The position numbers and the translations under genes are program-made. Below are positions 1 through 12,625 of a stretch of 64,000 nucleotides of DNA, one piece after another; position 1 is the first letter of the stretch; every line of letters starts with the position of its first letter. The notes beneath the pieces were generated by a model. That model ran no database searches. It was not told the origin of the DNA and saw nothing but the letters and a program-made list of their open reading frames with translations. The DNA is taken from NCBI RefSeq assembly GCF_900101855.1, contig NZ_FMVC01000005.1:186001-250000 (forward strand). Reading direction: 5' to 3'. The stretch comes from Flavobacterium anhuiense (GTDB taxonomy: Bacteria; Bacteroidota; Bacteroidia; Flavobacteriales; Flavobacteriaceae).

Positions 1-758
1 AAGATGTCGCACAGCAATTTGCAGATGCGGGAATTCAGGTTCATTTTGGCGGACACATGCACATAAACGATACAGGCGTTAGAACGACAGCAAAAGGAAA
101 CACGCTGTTTAATATTCAAACTCCATCGCTTGCCGCTTATATGCCAGCTTATAAAATTTTGACCATTGATTCAGATTCTGAACTCGAAGTTGAAACTGTT
201 GTAATTGGAAAAGTACATAAATTCAATAGTCTTATTCCTTTTTATGAAGAGGAATATGCTCATTTAAAAGAAATAAAAAGTAAAGACGTTTGGGATAAAG
301 AAATTCTAAAGGCAAAAGATTATGAAGAATTTACCAATTGGCATTTAAAAGAGTTGGTTCGTCTAAGGTTTTTGCCTGAAGATTTTCCTGCAGAATTTCT
401 AAAATCTATTGTAAATCTATCAGGAAGAGATTTATTAGAAAAGAACAAAAATAGGGAAGAAGTTGCTAAAGATTTGAAAGAGAATTCTCTGACCCTTTCC
501 GATTTTGAATCATGGAATGGTTTTGATATGATTTTCGATTTTTACCGTTTAAAAAGTGCTGACGAATTAGCATTTTCAAAAATTGGAAAAGAAAGATTAA
601 AACAATATGAAGTCATATGCAGACAGTTAAAAAAAGCAGATGACCCCAAACTGATTTTATGGGCAGAAATATTTCATAAAACCATGAATGGAGAGCCTTC
701 CGATCATTTTAAGATTGATTTGAAAAATGGTAAAATTCATAACTTATCTGTTAAATAA
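1..758 (+). CDS. Calcineurin-like metallophosphoesterase, C-terminal part (5' truncated)
   Basis: The reading frame is open from the window edge (first full codon at base 3), so the N-terminal part lies outside. The first visible residues include GGHMH, which fits the last metal-binding GHxH motif of calcineurin-like phosphoesterases. It is followed by a segment (NDTG, then a strand ending in QTPSLAAYMPAYK) typical of the end of that fold. The remaining ~170 residues are charged and helical, a C-terminal extension I do not recognise. The family hydrolyses phosphoesters at a two-metal centre; the substrate here is unknown. The internal ATG at base 57 falls within the GHxH motif and cannot be the true start. 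The next gene begins 52 bases downstream. Confidence 0.7.
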   Translation, partial: DVAQQFADAGIQVHFGGHMHINDTGVRTTAKGNTLFNIQTPSLAAYMPAYKILTIDSDSELEVETVVIGKVHKFNSLIPFYEEEYAHLKEIKSKDVWDKEILKAKDYEEFTNWHLKELVRLRFLPEDFPAEFLKSIVNLSGRDLLEKNKNREEVAKDLKENSLTLSDFESWNGFDMIFDFYRLKSADELAFSKIGKERLKQYEVICRQLKKADDPKLILWAEIFHKTMNGEPSDHFKIDLKNGKIHNLSVK

Positions 759-810
759 TTTTAATATTTATTAAATCAAAAAGATTAAATTGCATTTATA
801 ATTTATTTTC

Positions 811-3800
811 ATGAGATTAAAATTCCTTATAGTATTCTTATTATCTGCCAGTTTTTATTATTCGTATTCACAGAATATAAAATTTGCGCATTATAACGAC
901 AATAACGGACTGTCTCATAATTCGGTACGCCATATTGTACAGGATAAAAAAGGTTTTATGTGGTTTGGAACATTCTCTGGATTAAACCGTTTCGACGGTT
1001 ATCAGTTCAAGAATTACATGAGTTCTACTCCTGGAAAAAATAAATTGTACAATGATGATATTACAGCTTTAGAATTAGACGAAGCTTCTAATAATTTGTG
1101 GATTGGAACCCGAAAAGGATTGACGCTTTTTAAAATGGACACCCATGTCTTCACGACTTTTTTTCATAAAAAAAACGATCCAAACAGTTTGCCTGATGAT
1201 GAAGTGAGATCGGTTTATGCAGATAAATACAATAGAGTTTGGGTAGGCACAAAAACCAAAGGAGTTTATTTGTTTTTTCTGAAAGAGAACCGATTCGAGA
1301 AAATCAAGCTTAAAGGTTTTGATTATGTCAAAGAGATTTTTGAAGATAAAAAAGGAAATGTTTGGGTTGGTAGTTATGAAAAATCAGGTGTTGCCAAAAT
1401 TACAATGGATGCAAAAGGGGCAATTGTTAGGATAATGACCTATACGCTCTCTGTACCAAATTCAAATGTCAAAAATCCATATCTTAATTTTATTTACGAA
1501 GATGCCAAATCGGATATTTTTATAGGAACCCGAGAAGGACTATACAAATTGGATAAAGCAAGAAATCAGTTCATTAATCTTTATATTGAGAATAAACAGA
1601 TTCGAGGCGCTTTAGGTCCATATTTTCTATCTGTTGCAAAAGCCCCAGACGGGAAATATTGGGTAGGAACGTTAGGAGGATTGCTGGTTTGCAATGAATT
1701 GGAAGATATCCAAAAAGGAAATTATAAATGGTATTATTCTATTTTGTCAGATGATAGTTCGCTGGTTGATAATTTAATTGCATCACTTTATTTTGATAAA
1801 TCTGGGGTCTTATGGATAGGAACCGAAGACGGTCTGGACAAATATGATCCTTATGAAAATCAGTTTACTTTAAACAAAGACATATCGCGTTCTATTGGCA
1901 ATCAGGCGCCTAGAATAAGGGGATTTGCCAAAACATATGATGAAAAAGTAATTGTAGCGACTTATCATAACGGACTTTTTATTTCCAATACAAAAGGCTC
2001 AGTTCCTTTGCATAATACAGGAAAAGATATTGCCAGCATTTATTCCGATGATGGAAAGATATTTTACTGCGGTCTTTGGGATGGAAATATTTTGGTGTAC
2101 AATTATTTGACAAATTCTTCCAGAGAAATACATACAGGATTTGATAATTCGCCTGTTTTTGCCTTTTCTAAAATTGATGGAGAGTCTCTCATTGCGGGTT
2201 CATTTGGAGAAGGCGCTTTATTTTTAAATACGAAGACCCTACAAGTGCAGACCTCAAGCAAGCTTTTGCCAAACTTTCAAATCAATGCGATTGATAGGGA
2301 TGCCAAAAATAATATATGGTTTGCTACAGAAACGGGAGTGGTAAAATACAATATCAATTCAGGGAAAATAGAAACCTATTCATCACTTTTTATCAAAGAA
2401 AAGGGAGTGCCGCATGATGAAAATGTAAGTGATGTTTTAGTGGACGTAAAAGGCAAGATATGGGCTTCAACACGTTTTGGGCTATGCTTATACAATCCGA
2501 AAAAGAACGAATTTGAGCCGATAAAACAACTGAAAGAACTTTCAGGAAAATGGATTACCGATATCCTTTCAGATGCGAAAGGAAATTTATGGCTGAACAT
2601 CAATAACAACAACATTGCTTTTGTTAGAGCCGATTTGAAAGATATCAGCATTTACCACGTAAACAGCGGTAACAGGCTCGATGTTTTCAGCTCCAGTGGC
2701 TTCTTTTATTTTAATAATTCGAATATTTTTCTGGGCGGTAAAAACGGAATCATTTCCTTTTCACCACCAGCAATGCAAAGAAACAAATGGTCGCCATTGC
2801 CCGTTATTTCCGAATTTAAGATTCAGAACGAAGAAGTTTTTCCAGAAATGGAAATCAATGGAGAAATTCCGCTTTCAAAAGATCTGAATTATGGTAAAGA
2901 AATTGAGCTTAGCCATAAAAACCGAAATTTTTCGATTCAGTTTTCGACTCCTTCCTTTGCAAATGAAAAATTGAATAGATTTCAGTATATGCTCGAAGGC
3001 TTTGATAAACATTGGATTACTGCTAACAGCACTTCAAGAATAGTCCAGTATACGAATTTGTATCCTGGCAATTACACTTTTAAAATACGATCAAGCAATA
3101 GTGACGGATATTGGAGTAAAACGGTTTCTTATAAAATAAAAATCCTGCCTCCGTTCTGGCTTACGCCGACTTCATTTTTAATGTTTTTTGCGATTCTGTT
3201 TGGAGTTTTCTATTTCATTAGAAGAGAGATTAAAAACCGAATAAGGCTAAAACAAGAACTGCTTACCGAAAAAGTAAATAGAGAACATGATATAAAACTC
3301 AATAATGAAAAGCTGCGTTTCTTTACGAATATTTCGCATGAACTAAGAACGCCATTAACATTGATTTTAGGGCCTGCAAAACAACTTTTGGAGGAAAACA
3401 GCAATGCAACCGATTATGAAAAAAGCAGATATAATCTAATTTATCAAAATGCTAGCCGATTGTTGAATTTGGTAAATCAAGTTTTAGATTTTAGAAAAGC
3501 GCAATCAGGCGAATTAAAACTGAAAGTGACTAAAACAGATATTTTGGCGTATTCTAAGAATATTTTCGATTCGTTTAAAGAAATGGCCTTTAATAAAAAG
3601 ATTAAACTCAATTTTATCACAGAGGATCAGCAAATAAATGGATGGCTGGATAATGACAAGTATGATAAAATACTGTATAATCTTTTATCGAATGCTTTGA
3701 AGTTTACCAATAAAAACGGAAATGTAGATTTGTATGTAAGGCTTAAAGATGCCGTTGAAGATATTTTGGTAATTGAGGTAACTGATGACGGAATCGGGAT

Positions 3801-4842
3801 TCCGCTAAAAAGCCAGAATAAAATTTTTAAACGTTTTTATCAGGCATCGAACAGTCAGGAAAATAACACCGGATCGGGAATTGGTTTATCGCTGGTAAAA
3901 TCTTTGGTATCTATTCACAAAGGAACTATTTCTGTTGAAAGCACACCAGGAAAAGGAAGTACATTTAGAGTTGAAATTCCAATAGACCGTGCTTCTTATG
4001 AAGATAAGGAAGTCTTTGAATATGCTCTCAAAAATGACAATTTAAGCATGCTTATTCCAGAAAAAGCAGCGAAGAAAATCATTCAAAATACAGATTTAAA
4101 AGAAAAAATCTTGGTTATTGAAGACAATAGTGAACTCAGAAAATATCTGGTTGATTATCTGTCTGATTATTACAAAGTTTATGATGCCGAAAATGGACAA
4201 GAAGGTTTGAAAATATGCCGACAAATTAAGCCGATCTTATGTGTTACAGATGTCATGATGCCTGTTATGGACGGATTGGAATTTTGTCGAGAACTTAAAA
4301 ATGATGAATTTATAAGTCATATTCCGGTTATAATGCTGACTGCACTTTCTGAAAATATGGATAAGGTAAAGGGCTACGACACTGGAGCTGATGGTTATCT
4401 GGTAAAACCTTTTGAGCCATTGTTGTTGAAAACTGTTATTGAGAATATGATCAAATCGAGATTGGAGCTCAAACAGAAATTTTCTGGAGAAGTGGAAAGC
4501 AAAGTAAGCATGCTGACGCATTCGCCAGTAGATGAAGAATTTATGGAAAAAGTAACCAATCTGATCAATGATAATTTAAGTGAAGTAGATCTGTCTACCG
4601 ATTTCTTGTGTGATAAATTGGGAGTAAGTTCGTCTAAACTCTACAGAAAAATAAAAGAGCTTACCGACTTGGCTCCAAACGAATTTATTAGAACGATCCG
4701 TTTGAAAAAATCAGCAGAATTGCTTAAAACTAAAAAATATAATGTTTCAGAAGTGACCAATCTCGTTGGTTTCAATGACCCGTTATATTTCAGCCGTTGC
4801 TTCAAAAAACAATTTGGTTTTCCGCCAAGTAAACTGATATAA
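811..4842 (+). CDS. Hybrid two-component system sensor/regulator (HTCS) with AraC-type output domain
   Basis: One polypeptide of 1343 residues carries a whole signalling pathway. In order: a signal peptide (about 1-20); a long periplasmic two-component beta-propeller region with repeated WxGT/LWIGT strands (about 25-690); a Y_Y_Y domain (about 700-780); one membrane helix (about 783-803); a HisKA domain with phospho-acceptor H843 in SHELRTP; a HATPase domain (about 940-1056, with DDGIGIP and GSGIGLSLVKSL); a receiver domain with phospho-acceptor D1147 in TDVMMP; and an AraC-type DNA-binding domain at the C terminus. HTCS proteins sense oligosaccharides in the periplasm and switch on nearby polysaccharide-utilisation genes. 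The block of pectin-type glycosidases that follows on the same strand is the obvious target, but the ligand cannot be read from sequence. Confidence 0.93.
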   Translation: MRLKFLIVFLLSASFYYSYSQNIKFAHYNDNNGLSHNSVRHIVQDKKGFMWFGTFSGLNRFDGYQFKNYMSSTPGKNKLYNDDITALELDEASNNLWIGTRKGLTLFKMDTHVFTTFFHKKNDPNSLPDDEVRSVYADKYNRVWVGTKTKGVYLFFLKENRFEKIKLKGFDYVKEIFEDKKGNVWVGSYEKSGVAKITMDAKGAIVRIMTYTLSVPNSNVKNPYLNFIYEDAKSDIFIGTREGLYKLDKARNQFINLYIENKQIRGALGPYFLSVAKAPDGKYWVGTLGGLLVCNELEDIQKGNYKWYYSILSDDSSLVDNLIASLYFDKSGVLWIGTEDGLDKYDPYENQFTLNKDISRSIGNQAPRIRGFAKTYDEKVIVATYHNGLFISNTKGSVPLHNTGKDIASIYSDDGKIFYCGLWDGNILVYNYLTNSSREIHTGFDNSPVFAFSKIDGESLIAGSFGEGALFLNTKTLQVQTSSKLLPNFQINAIDRDAKNNIWFATETGVVKYNINSGKIETYSSLFIKEKGVPHDENVSDVLVDVKGKIWASTRFGLCLYNPKKNEFEPIKQLKELSGKWITDILSDAKGNLWLNINNNNIAFVRADLKDISIYHVNSGNRLDVFSSSGFFYFNNSNIFLGGKNGIISFSPPAMQRNKWSPLPVISEFKIQNEEVFPEMEINGEIPLSKDLNYGKEIELSHKNRNFSIQFSTPSFANEKLNRFQYMLEGFDKHWITANSTSRIVQYTNLYPGNYTFKIRSSNSDGYWSKTVSYKIKILPPFWLTPTSFLMFFAILFGVFYFIRREIKNRIRLKQELLTEKVNREHDIKLNNEKLRFFTNISHELRTPLTLILGPAKQLLEENSNATDYEKSRYNLIYQNASRLLNLVNQVLDFRKAQSGELKLKVTKTDILAYSKNIFDSFKEMAFNKKIKLNFITEDQQINGWLDNDKYDKILYNLLSNALKFTNKNGNVDLYVRLKDAVEDILVIEVTDDGIGIPLKSQNKIFKRFYQASNSQENNTGSGIGLSLVKSLVSIHKGTISVESTPGKGSTFRVEIPIDRASYEDKEVFEYALKNDNLSMLIPEKAAKKIIQNTDLKEKILVIEDNSELRKYLVDYLSDYYKVYDAENGQEGLKICRQIKPILCVTDVMMPVMDGLEFCRELKNDEFISHIPVIMLTALSENMDKVKGYDTGADGYLVKPFEPLLLKTVIENMIKSRLELKQKFSGEVESKVSMLTHSPVDEEFMEKVTNLINDNLSEVDLSTDFLCDKLGVSSSKLYRKIKELTDLAPNEFIRTIRLKKSAELLKTKKYNVSEVTNLVGFNDPLYFSRCFKKQFGFPPSKLI

Positions 4843-4856
4843 TTAAGTTTTTTCTT

Positions 4857-5188
4857 CCACGAATTCACGATTTTTTTTGCTCATATTAGATCGGATTTTT
4901 GTTCTAATTGCACTAATTTCTACAGATCGCTTATTTTCATTCCGAGGAGAACCTGAGTGATAGCGAATAGGTGAAGCAAATTTCCATAAGTAACTCCGTA
5001 AAGATTTTAACTCCATTAAAAACATAGCCCAAGGTTTCAACCTTGAGTACAAAATATATTTCCATTTGCGGTATTCTGCGCTTAAGCAATTATAAATATT
5101 CATCTAAATAATTTAGAAAAAATCCGTGTAATTTTTACTTAAAAAAGAAGTAGCATCTGTCTTCAAATAAAAATTCGTGAATTTGTGG
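4857..5188. repeat. Long-range inverted repeat in a 494-base gene-free gap
   Basis: The gap 4843-5336 has no convincing gene. An arm CCACGAATTCACGA (4857-4870) followed by a T-run recurs inverted at 5175-5188 (TCGTGAATTTGTGG, 13 of 14 positions complementary) preceded by an A-run. This layout resembles the dispersed 'cgaattcgtgg' palindromes of flavobacterial genomes. The ~300 bases between the arms show nothing I can name. A promoter candidate for the next gene lies beyond it. Confidence 0.6.
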
Positions 5189-5280
5189 CAAAAAACACAT
5201 TGCCATAGCTTTTCGTTTGTTTAGTATGAAAAAATCCTATAATAATCAATTTTATCCATGTTTTTGATGTATTAGTCCAT

Positions 5281-5309
5281 TTTGAAAGGAGTATGTAATT
5301 CTATTTTTG
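5281..5309 (+). promoter_or_regulatory. Bacteroidota-type promoter for the inositol oxygenase gene
   Basis: TTTG at 5281-5284, 17 bases, then TATTTTTG at 5302-5309 match the Bacteroidota primary-sigma pattern (-33 TTG, -7 TAnnTTTG). The -7 box lies 27 bases before the start codon at 5337, which leaves a short leader. Confidence 0.5.
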
Positions 5310-5336
5310 TCTTGTAACTTTTAACTATTAAGCATT

Positions 5337-6218
5337 ATGAAAAAGCATATAGATACAGATAATCCTTTGAAAAATTTAGATGAGTGGGAAGATGATTTGC
5401 TAATGCGATATCCTGATCCTTCTGAAAAAAATGTAAAAGAAAAGCAGAAGGAAGAGTTCAGGAATTATGTCGATTCAGAAAGGGTAGAAACAGTTAAAGA
5501 GTTTTATAGAATAAACCACACGTATCAAACCTATGATTTTGTTTGCAGTAAAGAACAGGAATTTCTGCAATTCAACAAAAAAGAAATGTCAATCTGGGAG
5601 GCTGTTGATTTTTTAAACACACTTGTAGACGACAGCGATCCAGATATTGATTTAGATCAGACGCAACACCTTTTACAGACTTCAGAAGCAATTAGAGCTG
5701 ATGGCCATCCTGATTGGTTTGTCTTGACGGGTTTTATTCATGATTTGGGTAAAATATTATGCTTGTTTGGAGAGCCGCAATGGGCAGTTGTAGGAGATAC
5801 ATTTCCTGTTGGATGTGCCTATTCGGATAAAATCGTGTACTCAGAATTTTTTAAAGAAAACCCAGATTATACAGATCCAAGATTCAATACCAAATTTGGA
5901 ATCTACACAGAAAATTGTGGATTGGATAAGGTAAAGATGAGTTGGGGGCATGACGAATATTTATATCAGATTATGAAAGATTATCTGCCAGAACCAGCTT
6001 TATACATGATTCGTTATCATTCATTTTATTCTCAGCATAAAGAAAATGCTTACGAACATTTAATGAATGAAAAAGATATTGAAATGTTTGACTGGGTTAG
6101 AAAGTTCAATCCGTACGATTTGTATACAAAAGCTCCAGTTAAGCCCGATGTACAAGCATTGCTTCCTTATTATAAAGAATTAGTGGCTAAATATCTGCCT
6201 GAGAAATTGAAGTTTTAA
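5337..6218 (+). CDS. Myo-inositol oxygenase (MIOX)
   Basis: MIOX opens the ring of myo-inositol with O2 at a di-iron centre to give D-glucuronate in the cytoplasm. All six metal ligands of the animal enzyme can be placed with matching spacing: H111, H135-D136 (IHDLGK), H205 (SWGHDEY), H228 (IRYHSFY) and D261 (NPYDLYTK). The signature [16 protein letters not shown] is intact, and the length (293 aa) matches the eukaryotic enzyme (~285). There is no signal peptide. Bacterial MIOX genes are uncommon, and here the gene sits between the HTCS regulator and a pectin-type glycosidase block. Uronate made from inositol would join the same hexuronate pool as released galacturonate. That pathway link is inference, because no uronate isomerase or dehydratase is in the window. 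Confidence 0.92.
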   Translation: MKKHIDTDNPLKNLDEWEDDLLMRYPDPSEKNVKEKQKEEFRNYVDSERVETVKEFYRINHTYQTYDFVCSKEQEFLQFNKKEMSIWEAVDFLNTLVDDSDPDIDLDQTQHLLQTSEAIRADGHPDWFVLTGFIHDLGKILCLFGEPQWAVVGDTFPVGCAYSDKIVYSEFFKENPDYTDPRFNTKFGIYTENCGLDKVKMSWGHDEYLYQIMKDYLPEPALYMIRYHSFYSQHKENAYEHLMNEKDIEMFDWVRKFNPYDLYTKAPVKPDVQALLPYYKELVAKYLPEKLKF

Positions 6219-6233
6219 AAAGACCAGATAGAT

Positions 6234-9533
<3,300 letters not shown>

Positions 9534-9552
9534 ATAACCTGTTGTTTAGTTC

Positions 9553-9611
9553 CAGTCACAGTTTTCAGTCACATAAACACTGAATACTGCGACTGTGACT
9601 GAATACTGCGA
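9553..9611. repeat. Small palindrome with a nested direct repeat
   Basis: CAGTCACAGT (9553-9562) and ACTGTGACTG (9592-9601) are perfect 10-bp inverted arms. ACTGAATACTGCGA also occurs twice in direct orientation (9579-9592 and 9598-9611). The repeat fills most of the 104-base gap after the beta-galactosidase gene. Confidence 0.6.
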
Positions 9612-9637
9612 TAGAAAATTAAAACTAGAACTAAAAA

Positions 9638-10780
9638 ATGAGTAACCCTACAAACGGAAGATTAATTTCTTTAGATGCGCTGCGCGGATTTGTAATGTTT
9701 TGGATTATGAGTGGCGAACATATAATTCATGCTCTAGCCAAGGCGGCCCCAATTCCTATTTTTCTCTGGATGTCATCGCAATTGCATCATGCGGAATGGA
9801 ATGGCATTACATTCTATGACATGATTTTCCCTGTGTTTTTGTTTGTAGCAGGCGTTTCTATGCCATATTCTTTTGAGAAGAAAATGAATTTAGCGGGAGT
9901 ATCAACTCCGCAGGAATTGCCCTCAAAAGAAAAACGAAAAATATACCTTTCTATGCTGAGGAGAACCATTATTTTAGTGGTTTTAGGTTTTGTAGTAAAT
10001 GGATTATTGCGTTTTGACGGCTTTGACCATACCCGTTTCGCGAGTGTTTTAGGAAGAATTGGAATAGCTTGGTTTTTTGCCGGAATGATTTATTTGAATT
10101 TTGATTTCAAAAAACAGTTCATATGGTTTTTAGGCATTTTGATGGGCTATTATGCGGCCATGAAATGGATACCGGTTCCTGAGTTTGGAGCGGGAGTTTT
10201 AACCAAAGAGGGATCATTAGAAGGATATATTGACCGCCTATTTTTACCTGGCAGACTTCACAGTACCGTTTATGATCCAGAAGGCATTTTTTCGACTCTT
10301 CCCGCGATTTCTACGGCATTATTAGGAGTTTTTACAGGAACATTTTTAAAAGCAAAAAATCAGTTTTCAATAAATGCAAAGTTAATTTTGATGGCTTTGA
10401 CAGCTGTTTTGTTAATTATTGCAGGTTTAATTTGGGACATTGATTTTCCAATCAACAAGCATTTATGGACAAGCTCTTTTGTCTGTTTTGTCGGCGGATT
10501 TAGTATTCTATTTTTTGTCTTTTTCTATTTGATAATTGATTTGTCTGGCTTTCATAAATGGGCATTTCCGTTGATTTTAATTGGTTCAAATTCGATTTTA
10601 ATATATATCGCAGCCGAAGGTTCTGTAGATTTTAAACATACTGCTGATTACTTTTTTGGAGGTATGATACAGTATTTGCCAATGATATGGCAGCCAGTAT
10701 TTGTTGCTCTCTCAGTAACTGGTGTACAGCTTCTTTTACTTTATTTTCTGTATAAAAGAAAATGGTTTCTCAAGATTTGA
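9638..10780 (+). CDS. HGSNAT/NagX-like membrane acyltransferase (DUF5009 type)
   Basis: A 380-residue integral membrane protein that opens with RLISLDALRGFVMFWI, the hallmark of the heparan-alpha-glucosaminide N-acetyltransferase / NagX / DUF5009 family. About ten hydrophobic helices follow, with a conserved-looking GRIGIAWFFAG helix and a loop with RLHSTVYDPEG. The human relative moves acetyl from cytoplasmic acetyl-CoA onto sugars on the far side of the membrane. In Bacteroidota such genes are often found in carbohydrate loci, but their substrates are mostly unproved. The gene lies between the beta-galactosidase and an SSS symporter, 55 bases before the latter, so it is probably co-transcribed with it. 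Confidence 0.8.
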   Translation: MSNPTNGRLISLDALRGFVMFWIMSGEHIIHALAKAAPIPIFLWMSSQLHHAEWNGITFYDMIFPVFLFVAGVSMPYSFEKKMNLAGVSTPQELPSKEKRKIYLSMLRRTIILVVLGFVVNGLLRFDGFDHTRFASVLGRIGIAWFFAGMIYLNFDFKKQFIWFLGILMGYYAAMKWIPVPEFGAGVLTKEGSLEGYIDRLFLPGRLHSTVYDPEGIFSTLPAISTALLGVFTGTFLKAKNQFSINAKLILMALTAVLLIIAGLIWDIDFPINKHLWTSSFVCFVGGFSILFFVFFYLIIDLSGFHKWAFPLILIGSNSILIYIAAEGSVDFKHTADYFFGGMIQYLPMIWQPVFVALSVTGVQLLLLYFLYKRKWFLKI

Positions 10781-10835
10781 TGCGATCGGATCTTACAATA
10801 CATTTTACTATCTAACCACACAATAACCACACATT

Positions 10836-12473
10836 ATGAATGTATTACAAACCGCAGATTACATTGTTTTCTTTATTTACTTTATCATAGTCACGGCCTA
10901 TGGAATGTACATTTATAGAAGCAAAAAAACTGCAGCAACCAGTTCCAAAGAATATTTTTTAGCAGAGGGTTCGCTTACTTGGTGGGCAATTGGAGCTTCT
11001 TTGATTGCGTCTAATATTTCAGCAGAACATTTTATCGGGATGAGCGGTTCGGGTTTTGCCATTGGACTTGCCATTGCTTCTTACGAATGGATGTCTGCGG
11101 CCACTCTGATTATCGTGGCCATGTTTATTCTTCCCGTTTATTTGAAGAATAAAATATTTACCATGCCGCAGTTTCTAGCCAAAAGATATAGTGGAACCGT
11201 AAGCACGATCATGGCCATAATTTGGCTTTTAATTTATGTATTTGTAAATCTTACTTCGATTATCTATTTAGGCGCTTTGGCCATTTCGTCCATTGCACCG
11301 ATAAGTTTTCAGTTTTGTGTGATTGGATTGAGTCTGTTTGCTGTAATTGTGACTTTGGGTGGTATGAAAGTAATCGGATACACAGATATGTTTCAGGTTA
11401 TTGTTTTAATTCTGGGTGGACTGGTAACAACTTATTTGGCCTTGACACTATTGTCAGACCAATTCGGTTTTGGGAAGGATATCTTAAAAGGATTGTCTGT
11501 AATTGCCGATCAAGCCCCAGGACATTTGCATATGATCTTAGATAAGTCCAATCCGCATTATAATGAATTGCCAGGAATGTCGGTTTTAGTGGGGGGAATG
11601 TTAATTAACAATCTGGCTTATTGGGGATGCAATCAATATATCGTTCAACGAGCTTTAGGAGCCGATTTAAAAACAGCGCGTAAAGGAATTTTATTTGCCG
11701 CTTTTCTAAAATTATTGGTTCCAATTATTGCCGTTTTACCGGGTATTGCCATGTTTGTCATGCATGAAAACGGAACGTTTCAGCAGGAAATGGTTGACGC
11801 GGCTGGAGTTTTAAAACCAGATCATGCGTACCCGACTTTAATGAATCTGCTTCCCGCAGGATTAAAAGGAGTGGCATTGGCGGCTTTAACAGCGGCAATT
11901 GTGGCTTCTTTGGCTGGAAAAGCCAATAGTATTTCAACTATTTTTTCGCTAGATATTTATAAAAAATATTTCAACTCACAAGCGTCAGAAAAAAAATTGG
12001 TTCGTATAGGAAAATGGTGTGTGGTGGTTTGTATGATCATTGCAGCTTTTGTAGCTCCTGCATTAAAATCATTAGATCAGGCGTATCAATTTATACAAGA
12101 ATATGTGGGATTCTTTTCGCCAGGAGTTTTAGCGATTTTCTTGTTGGGAATGTTCTGGAAAAAAACAACTCCAGCTGCAGGATTGGCAGGGGCATTGTTA
12201 ACGGTGCCTATTGCAGCGGTCTTAAAATTCTTGCCGATGTGGACAGAAGGCGCTTTTCCTGATTATCCTTTCTTAGACAGAATGACTATTGTTTTCTTTA
12301 TCATTGTATTGATAATGGTGGGAATCAGTTTAGCCAAACCAGTATCAGAAGAGGAAGCTGAAATTCATAAAATTGAAGTTGATAAATCGATGTTTAAAGT
12401 ATCATCAGAGTTTATAGTTGGATCTTTTATTATCTGTGGAATTTTAGTGGCTTTGTACACTGTTTTCTGGTAA
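10836..12473 (+). CDS. Sodium:solute symporter (SSS/SGLT family), sugar or uronate uptake
   Basis: A 545-aa inner-membrane carrier with about 13-14 hydrophobic segments. SGLT-type features include an early NISAEHFIGMSGSGF segment, a GGMKVIGYTDMFQ segment and a helix with ALTAAIVASLAGKANSIST, which carries the small and hydroxyl residues that bind sodium in this family. It would import monosaccharide or uronate released by the surrounding GH2, GH28 and GH51 enzymes. The true substrate cannot be told from sequence. Since the block has no SusC/SusD, this is the only visible sugar importer in it. Confidence 0.9.
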   Translation: MNVLQTADYIVFFIYFIIVTAYGMYIYRSKKTAATSSKEYFLAEGSLTWWAIGASLIASNISAEHFIGMSGSGFAIGLAIASYEWMSAATLIIVAMFILPVYLKNKIFTMPQFLAKRYSGTVSTIMAIIWLLIYVFVNLTSIIYLGALAISSIAPISFQFCVIGLSLFAVIVTLGGMKVIGYTDMFQVIVLILGGLVTTYLALTLLSDQFGFGKDILKGLSVIADQAPGHLHMILDKSNPHYNELPGMSVLVGGMLINNLAYWGCNQYIVQRALGADLKTARKGILFAAFLKLLVPIIAVLPGIAMFVMHENGTFQQEMVDAAGVLKPDHAYPTLMNLLPAGLKGVALAALTAAIVASLAGKANSISTIFSLDIYKKYFNSQASEKKLVRIGKWCVVVCMIIAAFVAPALKSLDQAYQFIQEYVGFFSPGVLAIFLLGMFWKKTTPAAGLAGALLTVPIAAVLKFLPMWTEGAFPDYPFLDRMTIVFFIIVLIMVGISLAKPVSEEEAEIHKIEVDKSMFKVSSEFIVGSFIICGILVALYTVFW

Positions 12474-12480
12474 TTTATGT

Positions 12481-12615
12481 TTTGCCACGAAGGCACAAAG
12501 ACTCAAAGTTTATTTAAAAGGATTAAATTGAAAATTGCTCGCAAAAGCGTAAAGTTTATTAAGGAGAGAAGGTTTTAAAAAAAAACTTAGCGACTTAGTG
12601 TCTTTGTGGCATAAA
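12481..12615. repeat. Imperfect inverted repeat of the 'gccacaaaggcactaag' kind
   Basis: GCCACGAAGGCACAAAGAC at about 12484-12502 and the complementary-type string CTTAGTGTCTTTGTGGC ending at about 12610 form an imperfect hairpin that spans nearly the whole gap between the symporter and the first GH28 gene. The same sequence family recurs at 14161-14319. Confidence 0.6.
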
Positions 12616-12625
12616 AAAAATAGAA

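Noticed and set aside
2376..4521. Several 60-95 codon frames inside the HTCS gene on the other strand
   Set aside because: They are antisense shadows of a continuous, well-supported protein and show no domain features.
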